From Ascoidea tarda (nom. inval.) (taxonomy: Eukaryota > Ascomycota > Saccharomycetes > Ascoideales > Ascoideaceae), in the NCBI GenBank assembly GCA_030560485.1, contig JAKTTS010000139.1:1-31382 (forward strand): a DNA stretch of 31,382 bases, given 5' to 3'. The notes below the pieces were generated by a model, which was not told the origin of the DNA, searched no databases, and saw nothing but the letters and a program-made list of their open reading frames with translations. This document shows, piece by piece, positions 10,136-18,256 of the stretch; the stretch's first letter is position 1, and each line of letters opens with the position of its first letter. A program made the position numbers and the translations under genes.

Positions 10136-10283
10136 GCTTTTCACCATGAACCCCATCTTTGAGAGCACTGATCCAAACTTATCTTTGACTGTCTTTCTCG
10201 ACGTCTTCAACCTCCACAATCAGCTCCCGAAAAGGCACCAAAATCAGCTCCGAGAAAGAGGAAATTGCACACCGAAAATAGCT

Positions 10284-10330
10284 GACAGGCCCCGGGCCGA
10301 TGAAGCAAACACTCGGCCCGGTGTCCTGTC
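10284..10330. promoter_or_regulatory. Long GC-rich inverted repeat with CGG/CCG half-sites
   Basis: The perfect 9-bp arms CCGGGCCGA (10292-10300) and TCGGCCCGG (10313-10321) flank a 12-bp loop. Outside a small mismatched gap, GACAGG (10284-10289) pairs with CCTGTC (10325-10330). This gives 15 pairs in all. It could be a dimeric zinc-cluster operator or a hairpin in a transcript. It lies about 320-360 bp upstream of the LrgA/LrgB ATG. Confidence 0.6.
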
Positions 10331-10434
10331 CTTTGTGCCGAAAACAGAGACGGAATTTCCCAAACCGGAGACCGAAACGTGCCGGTAAACGAAAACACAA
10401 AAACAGCAAAAAATATGTGAAAAGACTCCTGCCG

Positions 10435-10445
10435 GGATTCGAACG
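10435..10445 (-). other. B-box-like sequence, possible TFIIIC site or tRNA relic
   Basis: On the minus strand the sequence CGTTCGAATCC matches the tRNA B-box consensus GGTTCGANTCC at all but one position. It is followed by CGGCAGGAGTC and then four T at 10420-10423, as in the 3' end of a tRNA gene. I find no matching 5' acceptor strand and no A box upstream, so it is not an intact tRNA. It may be chance, a relic or an extra TFIIIC site. Confidence 0.25.
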
Positions 10446-10500
10446 GGCTGCGAGTTGCAAATAGGTGCAAAAAGGTTTTGTGGTTTATTGGCTGAAAAAA

Positions 10501-13500
10501 CTAGTACATATTACGCGAATTCATAATGAAATCAAACACATCGAGATCGCCATTGTTGTTGTTAGAACCATTTCCATTGCCGTTGGTGTCATTGTTGAGC
10601 TCGAAATTTGTGTTTTGGAGGTACTGTAGCGTCTCGAAATCTGGGAAATTGGAGTCCTCTGAGGGCGTGGGATTGGCACTTATATCCATGTATGTACCAT
10701 CCAAACTGTTGTAGAAATCATTGATAGCACTTCCTGTAAAGAAGTCGTTGTATAGCACATTGCTCTTCTGTCTGTTACTGAAGAGATCTGCAAAGATATC
10801 GTTGGATGATGGCGATTGATTCGTAGAGGAAGCGTTGGAATACAGATCCATCATCATGACCGGCATTATCTGTTCATTCAACATGCTGTCGTTATTATCG
10901 TTGTTATCGATATTATTATTGACCAAGTTTCCAGATTCAATATTCATTGGCGCAGGATTCAACAAAAATTCAAAGTTTGATGGAGTCGAAAAAGCGGTTT
11001 GCGACTTATTATACACCTCAGCGTATTTATTAACTTGGTTGGTTTCCAAAATATTTTTGTTTCCATAATTATCTCCATATTTATCACTTTGGTTATTAGC
11101 ATTGTTGTTGTAATTGTTATTTTTATTGTAATTGTTGGTGAGAATAATGGGTGTTTCATCTTTTGGCTTGCCTGACTTGCTTTTGTTAATCTCTGATTCA
11201 AATATCAAACTATTAATACTATCTTCTCCCTTAATCACAAATATATTCAAGTCATTATATATACAATCATATCGGGACATTATCTCATTAATCTCTTTAA
11301 ATTCCTTCAATGTGAAATACTTGAACATATTATCTGTGGGAAATAGTTCTTCGATTAACTTGGCATTGTCTAAATTAATATTAGATTCTTCATCTCGAAC
11401 ACTTATTTTTTCAATCTCGTTACTAACTTCATCTGTCATTTTATCAGTTTTATCAATCAAATTTTTATTCATCATTCCAATACCATCTTTTATAATGGGA
11501 TTATTGTTTACAAGATTATTGCCATTAATTATTTTATTATTGATTCCGTTATTGTTATTATTGATATCACTGTTATTGGGCTTAATACCATTTTGCTTGT
11601 TATAATGTTTTTTGATTTCCTTTGCTTGTTCACTCTCATTTATTATAGAATTTATACCATTGTTTCTGTTTCGTCCTGTGTTATCTTCAAAGCTTTTAAC
11701 TAATGAATTAAACGTTCGACTAATCTTCCAACTATATGTATATTGTTTCTTCAATTTATTAAAAACTGAAACAATCATTTTCAAGATTCGTATTATATTT
11801 TTCAATATCTTCCGAACTTCTTTATTAAACTCCTTTGAATTGTTGATATTAATATCTTTATTCTTATGACAAACGTGTAGGTAATGTGCTAACCTTAAGA
11901 ATAATGAAATATAAATAAATCCCGTAATATGCAAGGGATTTTGAATAGATTGAATTAACAAAAATTTGATTCTTTTACTATTAAAATTATAAAACCAATA
12001 AACAATATAATTCACCAATTCTAACGAGTCCAATATTAATAGTTTTAGCATTTTAGAAAACATATTTGGATTCTTGCTTTTCTCATAATGCAAGTAAATA
12101 TGATACTTGATAACATAAATAAACATTTTAAGTGATATGTATGTCTGGATTTCATCCAATAAATTTTCATTTTTATCTTCTTCATCTTCAAGTTCATCAA
12201 TATTGTTTTTATTATTTTGGTATGCTAATATTCTTTCTTTTTTATTTTGAATAATCTCCTTTACAGTCGATGAGTTATTTTCAAGATAATTTTCTAATTT
12301 TTTCAACTTTTCAGCCAATTCTTTGATTTTAGGTTTTTTCCTCAAATTTATTATTAATCTTAGTGTATCAAGTAAATAATTTTCATTCAAGTTTTGATTT
12401 TTAAAAATTTTGTCAATTGCTTTTTTCTCCAAGTTCAAGTCTTTATTATTTGATTTATTAATGAAATTATCAAAATTTGGTAATTCAGTATCGTACAAAT
12501 TGTTGATATTCAAATTCATAAAAGTGCCCAATTTAACAGAATTCCGAACTTCAAGGTTAACTAAATAATACCATAGTTTTCTTCTTAGTTGAATGATTTT
12601 CAATAATCTAATTTTATCCTCGTTCTTAACAGAACCAGTATGATTGATATTACTACTGTTACTCAAAATCGATTGAGGGCCTTGTGTATCAAAGGGATTT
12701 TTACCGAAATTCGGATACAAGTCTAAATTAAGAATATTATCAGGTTCTCTATTTAGGCCAATGGTTATTGCTGATTGGAATAATAGTCCATTAAAGATTG
12801 TTGCGTTACCTAGTAAATTTTCGTCACCTTCGTCAGGATCAACAATGTAATAAAATTTTAGAAACAATAAAGCTTGTAGAACAGGTAAGGAAGATTTTCT
12901 TAGAAATTTATAGTTGTTGATACACAATTGGGCAATCAAGATCATATCGAATTCAATTGGGGTTAATAATAGATCTTTATATTCATCCGTTTTGTGATTT
13001 TTAAGATCATTTTTTAAAAAGGGTAGATTGCTGTTGTTTTTACTTTCAAAGGAGAATTCATTTGAAATCTTTAAAGAGACATAGGATAATCTTATAATGA
13101 TTAAAAGAATTCCTAATTTAGCTATTGAGGCCTTATCAACGATTTTGATATTATTTTGGTTATCTACTATGGAATTGATTGAGGATCTAAATTCGTATTC
13201 ATCCAAGATTGGGAAAAAGGGATATAATTTTTTAAAAAAGAATTTGATATATAGCCAGACGATCGAGTTTTTAGGAAGAACTTTTTTGATATTTGTAATC
13301 AAGAGATCCTTTTTTTGAATTTCGTAATCATCAAGGCTGTTATTTCTTTCAGGATCATTAGTTAAATTATTCAAAAGATTTGTTTTTAATTCAAAGCTTT
13401 TAAATTTATTTGATATTTGAGGATTCTTTTTTTGGAATAGTTTATGTTTTCTAAAGCTGTTGTTCTTTGAAGAGGAAGCATTTTTTATGTCTCTTATCGT

Positions 13501-14896
13501 TAGGTTTTTGTATTCATCTACATTTTTTGTTTTGAATTTTAATTTAAATAGGATATCAGCTAAGAATTTTGAGAAGTTATCCTTTCTAAGCATGGCAACC
13601 CAAGTGAAGGGGCCAATACCAGTTATCTTTGAGAATTTGGCATAGACAGGAGAATAACCAGCAAAGAAGTTTATAACATCCTCATCTATAGTGTAATCAG
13701 GCACAGGGTGGTATTTGTTATTAATGCCATTAATGGTGTTATTTAGATTAATGATTTTATTGGTGTTGATATTCTCAATGTTATTGGTGTTGATGTTGAT
13801 GTTGTTTTGTAGAGGTATGTTTGTGGAAGTATTGGTGGGAATAAGAGTATCGTTGATTGGATCATTTAAGGTTTTTATGTCAAAAGTTTGCAAGCCATCA
13901 TGTATTGATTTGTGAACGTGAATTTGGCTTGAATTAATTGTATCAACATTTTTGAAATTATTGTTTTTATTAATATTATTGTTGATGACACTATTACTAT
14001 TAATGTTGTTGATATTGTTGATATTGCTAATATTATTAGTATTATTAATATTATTAGTATTATTAATATTATTAGTATTATTAATATTATTAGTGTTATT
14101 AATATTGGATGTAAATCTAGATTTTGGTTGAGTACTAAGGGTGTTATTTATATTAGGCAAAATTTGATTTGAATGTTGGATTATTGAATTTGAAAGATTA
14201 TTCTGATTGATACTGTTCTGATTGAGATTACTCTGATTCATTATACTTTGATTCATGATGTTCTGGTTCATGTTATTATTCATTTGATTGTTGTTTGTAA
14301 TAAAATTATTTTGATTGAAATTGTTCAACTGACCATTTTGTAAAATTGATTTTGACTGAAAATTAAAGACGTACCCATTATTGATTTCGTTGGGATTGCT
14401 CAGCGACGATAAGGACTCGTGGACTAGCTCAAAGTGGTTTTTGGAGTTGTTGAGGTTGTGATTGTGATTGTGAGCAAAGGTGTTAGTGATGGGTATTGTG
14501 TTGTTGAGGGTGTTTGTGGGGTCGTTGGGGACAGTGTTGATGTTGGCTAAGTTGGAGGTGCTGATGGACCATGTAGGTTCCATGTAATTGCAGAGGTGGA
14601 TGATGTTGTTTTTGAGACAAGAGGTACAGTAGGGTCTCTTCTTGTCGCACTGTAAGAGAGGCAAAGAAAGCAGAAGTTAGTAGGTGTTGCTGAGATAGTT
14701 CCAGTGGTGGTGGAGGTGAGAGGCACTGAGGTGGTTACCATGGAGCACATACCTTGACCTTGCGCTTGCGACAGGCAGAGCAGGCAGAGGGAATCCGTTG
14801 GCGCTTTTTCTTGATCCTGCTCTCGCCGTCGTTGCAGGAAGGACGTTTGGGAGCGGCAGAGGTAGCAGAGGCAGCAGAGGCAGCAGAAGACACCAT
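10501..14896 (-). CDS. HAP1-like zinc-cluster transcription factor A (spliced)
   Basis: The coding sequence is join(14753-14896, 10501-14649) on the minus strand, 1,430 residues. Exon 1 gives 48 residues with a basic stretch and the first two zinc ligands; exon 2 begins with the third. The joined zinc cluster has Cys at 39, 42, 49, 56, 59 and 68, with the same spacing (2-6-6-2-8) and flanks as S. cerevisiae Hap1 (HLCNYMEPTW against HLCHYMEQTW). Residues about 115-360 are Asn-rich. GPFTWVAMLRKD near 395 and VLPKNSIVWLYIKFFFKK near 505 match the Hap1 regions before and at the start of the Fungal_trans domain; RRKLWYYLVNLEVRNSVKLG near 740 continues it. The C-terminus is Asn/Asp-rich, ending FDFIMNSRNMY, probably activating. 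Hap1 activates respiratory and sterol genes with heme and oxygen. No Cys-Pro heme motif and no coiled coil after the cluster are seen, so heme control is doubtful. ATG context (A at -3) is good. Confidence 0.86.
14030..14106 (-). repeat. 18-bp in-frame repeat in HAP1-like A
   Basis: About four copies of an 18-bp AT-only or nearly AT-only unit encode the hexapeptide Ile-Asn-Asn-Thr-Asn-Asn in the disordered region after the zinc cluster. The unit is a multiple of three. Confidence 0.85.
14650..14752 (-). other. Spliceosomal intron of HAP1-like A
   Basis: A 103-bp intron on the minus strand with 5' GTATGT (14752-14747), branch site TACTAAC (14682-14676) and 3' TTACAG ending at 14650. It is in phase 0 and falls directly before the third zinc-binding cysteine. 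Removing it yields an unbroken Hap1-type Zn2Cys6 cluster, which is strong support. Confidence 0.95.
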
Positions 14897-15056
14897 GGTG
14901 GAGTTCAGGAGACTTATCTAAACCATCAGCGGTTATCAAAACGATCAGTGCCCAAAAAGAGCACCCACAAACAAGAGCCCACTGCGGCGGGTCAACAGGC
15001 AATTGCGCACGGGTGTGCGGGAACCGGTGCAGTGGCGTGTGATTGCGTGGGTTGTG

Positions 15057-18000
15057 CTAGAACATGCATGTGAGCGCTGCCAAGAGCGCGGTCTCGTCGT
15101 CGACCCAGACGCTCTCGATGTTGTTATAAAGAAACTGCTGCCGGAGCTGTTCGAGCGTCGGCTCGTGTGCGTGAGGGCTGTGCTGCGTGTGCTGCGCGTG
15201 TGTGCTGCGTGTTCCGAAGGCATGCTCGCGATACACACGCACCACGCGCTCGGGCAGTAAATTCAGCACAAGCAGCTCCAGCCACGGCATCTGCGGCAAC
15301 ACCCTCTTCACCGCCACGTCGTACTCCTCCACCAATTCCTTCTCTCTGCCTGTTTCCAACAACGCTCGTGTGTCCAAAAAGTTGTCGAACTTGGTCCCCA
15401 AAATGTGCCGAATCCCCTTTTCGCCAACGTTGCTATTGCTTAACATCTTGAGCATAATGGAATATCCCATTGATATTTGAATTCCCGAGTAGTAGTCCTT
15501 AAAGATTCCATTTTTTATAACTTTTAAAAACCCCCTTACCACTTTAAGAACCTCCCTCATTATCTCCTCTAACTTATTCTTAACCTCTTCTATTGTGCTA
15601 CTGTGGCTGTCACTACGTGTTACTCTATCTGTAATCAACAAAACTCGAATTCCCACAGAAATCTGAAAATTTAAAGCATTTTTGATTATGCCAAAGAATA
15701 AAGGTATCAATACACAGTAAATCTCTTCTTTATTTCTATTATTGTCGGTGTTGTCATAATTGCCGAAAAAATGGTTGAATAGATCTTGAATCTTTAGTGA
15801 GTCAACTAAACAGTTTTTAAATTCTTGAAAACTGATTTCAATCAACTTTTTAACTTCCTCATCAAATTTGGCTTTATTCTTAATACTATTGCAATTTTCT
15901 CTCAGTTTTTCCTTCACCTTGTATTTCAAATAATAGAGCAACTTTTCTTCATAATGCAAAAAAATCTTATAATTAACATGGTAATTAAATCCCTTGATCT
16001 GGACATATTCTATTAAATACAACTTTTCTTCAAATGACTCAAACTGATAATTACAACAATTGTCTATTTCCTGAAATTTTTCATTTTCTTTAAACTTTTC
16101 CTTATACTCCCCAAACTCTTTATTTATCTCGTCAATGCAAAAGTTCTCTTTAATATTACTAATCTTTTTTAAAAATGGCATCAAACCTTTCTCTTTAAAC
16201 TCACTTTGTCTTTTCAAAAACTCATAATACTTTTCTTCATTCATGTCTCTCCCCTGCTCACTGATGTATCTGGGCATCTCAGTATTAAATGAAATATCAT
16301 CAATCAATAATATTGACCCATAATTGATACAATGCTCAATATCAAGATTATAAATTATGTACCATATTTTCCTCATTTCAATCGTATTGCAACTCACTTC
16401 ATCCCGATTGATGCCCAATAAATAACTCATCCTAACGATTATATTCATTATTATATTGCTCTCACTTTGATCACCACCATTGCCATCTTCCCTTGATATG
16501 AAAAAAAAGCTTCTGATATACAATAGTAACTGGATCAATTTAACTGATATCAAATTGATAATTTGGAATTTATTCAAAATCAAATAAACAATATCCATCA
16601 TTGTACTGTTTATCTTAATTTCATTAATTTGGCTATTTTGGTTCAATTGCATGTTTAAATATGATATCATTATTATAATTATTAATATCATTAAATCTAG
16701 TAATTTGTCAAACTTATCCAATTTATTTCTTCTATTAATCTTACCCAACTCACCCAAACTACTCAAATTCAACTGGTTATTTAATGAAAAATTCCTTACG
16801 ATATCCCGAAGTTGTTTCTTTTCAATGTATGGAAGAAAATAATACAACTCCTCAAGAAAATAATCCAGTAATAACTGTATTTCATTTAATTTAGGCAATT
16901 TTTCCTCAATGTTTTTAAAATCAATACCAATATCAATATCAATGTCTTTATACTTGTTTTCACCATTGTAATCATCGTCATTAATACCACTATTATTAAG
17001 ACTGTCATAAATATCATAGAAATTAATCTTTAAATGATTTTGCTTCTTTTTCACTTCAACCAATTTAAAAAAAATTTCATTAAATTCTTCCTTTTGGTCA
17101 ATTTTCTTTTTAAAATTGTCATTATTATCACAATCATTGTCATTGTCATTGTCATTGTCATTGTCATTGTCATTTAAAATTGAAAATAATTTGATTTTCA
17201 ATTTCTTTTTATCCAATTTACTAGTTTTTTCTGGTTTAGAATTCAATATTACATCTTGGTTCTTGATTAAAAACTTCTTCAAGTATCTTAGATTCTCCTT
17301 TAAATACATATAATACAAATCACAGGGAACCAAATTTTCCCAACTGAATAAACCTGCCATGCTCATCTTCCCCTTGTTTTTCTTTGTCAAAATAGGAATG
17401 TTCTTTTTAATATAAAACGAAAACGGATGAGTTTCATCATAATTTAATATATCAGTGTAATCAATATTTAATAAAGATAAATCGGATTTTGAATCGCAGG
17501 TTCCATGATTATAGTTAAGAGTATCTTTGTCATTAATTGAATACTTGTATGCGTTTGAAAACCCTTGTTCCAATTTCTCTTTCTCATTTTTATCCTTTTC
17601 ATTCTGCTCGCTCTCTACCTTGGATGGCTGTGAGTCCAATCTAAACACATTGATACCATTTTTATAGCTCGAGTACATTGGGTGAGTGCTGACTAGATTT
17701 GACGACAGAACCAAACAGCCTATGGGAGCAGCAGCAGCATTGAAATAGTGGTTGCTGATCACAGAACCCAGAACACCAGCGCCACTAGGCTTTGTGGCAG
17801 CAGAGGAAGCAGAGGAAGCAGGCTGGACATAGTGGCATCGAACCAGGCTTCCCCTGGCATGCTGGGTCCTGAGACACTGGTCGCAGACAGGTCTGGCTCG
17901 GTTGCACTTGATCTTCTTGTCATGGCAGCTCTGGCAGCTGGTGGCCACCCTGCCCTTTCTCTTCTTGTGTGGAGGCAGGCTCATACCTTTTGAGCAGCAC

Positions 18001-18071
18001 AGCTTGAGAGAAGAGCTGCTTCCTGTGCTTCTTGTGCTGCTCTCCGGCGACAGGCGGGCGTAGTGCTGCAT
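15057..18071 (-). CDS. HAP1-like zinc-cluster transcription factor B
   Basis: A 1,004-residue Zn2Cys6 regulator. Cys are at 46, 49, 56, 63, 66 and 79: the spacing 2-6-6-2 is normal but the last loop has 12 residues where 6-8 is usual. HDKKIK replaces the common RKRKVK between the second and third Cys. A segment near residue 137 (KNGINVFRLD) matches HAP1-like C (KNGLNIFKLN). The middle has a Fungal_trans-type region (SYLLGINRDEVS, then RKIWYIIYNLDIEHCINYGS), again closest to C and then to A. A (Asn-Asp)n run lies near residues 300-312. The next ATG is codon 30 (MSLPPHKKRK), and neither start has an ideal context. The N-terminal and C-terminal coding ends are clearly GC-richer than the AT-rich middle. 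No Cys-Pro heme motif. Target genes unknown; probably nuclear and DNA-binding. Confidence 0.82.
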   Translation of the reverse strand: MQHYARLSPESSTRSTGSSSSLKLCCSKGMSLPPHKKRKGRVATSCQSCHDKKIKCNRARPVCDQCLRTQHARGSLVRCHYVQPASSASSAATKPSGAGVLGSVISNHYFNAAAAPIGCLVLSSNLVSTHPMYSSYKNGINVFRLDSQPSKVESEQNEKDKNEKEKLEQGFSNAYKYSINDKDTLNYNHGTCDSKSDLSLLNIDYTDILNYDETHPFSFYIKKNIPILTKKNKGKMSMAGLFSWENLVPCDLYYMYLKENLRYLKKFLIKNQDVILNSKPEKTSKLDKKKLKIKLFSILNDNDNDNDNDNDNDCDNNDNFKKKIDQKEEFNEIFFKLVEVKKKQNHLKINFYDIYDSLNNSGINDDDYNGENKYKDIDIDIGIDFKNIEEKLPKLNEIQLLLDYFLEELYYFLPYIEKKQLRDIVRNFSLNNQLNLSSLGELGKINRRNKLDKFDKLLDLMILIIIIMISYLNMQLNQNSQINEIKINSTMMDIVYLILNKFQIINLISVKLIQLLLYIRSFFFISREDGNGGDQSESNIIMNIIVRMSYLLGINRDEVSCNTIEMRKIWYIIYNLDIEHCINYGSILLIDDISFNTEMPRYISEQGRDMNEEKYYEFLKRQSEFKEKGLMPFLKKISNIKENFCIDEINKEFGEYKEKFKENEKFQEIDNCCNYQFESFEEKLYLIEYVQIKGFNYHVNYKIFLHYEEKLLYYLKYKVKEKLRENCNSIKNKAKFDEEVKKLIEISFQEFKNCLVDSLKIQDLFNHFFGNYDNTDNNRNKEEIYCVLIPLFFGIIKNALNFQISVGIRVLLITDRVTRSDSHSSTIEEVKNKLEEIMREVLKVVRGFLKVIKNGIFKDYYSGIQISMGYSIMLKMLSNSNVGEKGIRHILGTKFDNFLDTRALLETGREKELVEEYDVAVKRVLPQMPWLELLVLNLLPERVVRVYREHAFGTRSTHAQHTQHSPHAHEPTLEQLRQQFLYNNIESVWVDDETALLAALTCMF
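17135..17174 (-). repeat. 6-bp microsatellite in HAP1-like B
   Basis: Six and a half copies of CATTGT (plus strand) encode an Asn-Asp dipeptide run. Confidence 0.9.
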
Positions 18072-18150
18072 TGGGCAATTTCCTCATCCTCCGAAAACTC
18101 GACTTTTTGACTTCTTGAGAGAAACCGAAAGATCAAGACCTAAAGAATAA

Positions 18151-18200
18151 AAGAGCTACAAGAGCTACAAGAGCTGCAAAAGCTGCAAGAACTACAAGAC
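18151..18200. repeat. 9-bp tandem repeat between HAP1-like B and C
   Basis: Five and a third copies of AAGAGCTAC with a few changes lie in the 185-bp gap, 80-130 bp upstream of the B start codon. The gap otherwise holds the B promoter and the C terminator. A regular 9-bp spacing near a start codon could present repeated factor sites, but none is recognised. Confidence 0.8.
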
Positions 18201-18256
18201 AAAGATCGAAAGAAAGCAGAAGAGACTGCAACAAATGGACATGTTATTACTATATC

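Larger units (their letters stand above)
9968..10500. promoter_or_regulatory. GC-rich intergenic island between HAP1-like A and the LrgA/LrgB gene
   Basis: This 533-bp gap must contain the LrgA/LrgB promoter and the 3' flank of HAP1-like A. The middle (about 10,140-10,460) is much richer in G+C than its surroundings and has about a dozen CGG or CCG triplets between 10,250 and 10,390, the half-site type bound by Zn2Cys6 factors. It also contains a 24-bp-spaced repeat of AATCAGCTCC (10218 and 10242), a strong palindrome (10284-10330) and a B-box-like sequence (10435-10445), listed separately. Small open frames on both strands here look like by-products of the base composition. Confidence 0.5.

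Noticed and set aside
10146-10470. Overlapping short frames on both strands of the GC-rich island
   Set aside because: They follow from few stop codons in GC-rich DNA; no motif or sensible start supports any of them.
10420-10500. Intact tRNA gene on the minus strand
   Set aside because: The B-box-like part is good, but the T-stem does not pair properly and no 5' acceptor or A box is present.
14547-15002. 151-codon minus-strand frame read through exon 1 and the intron of HAP1-like A
   Set aside because: It is in a different frame from the exon that completes the zinc cluster and encodes no recognisable domain.
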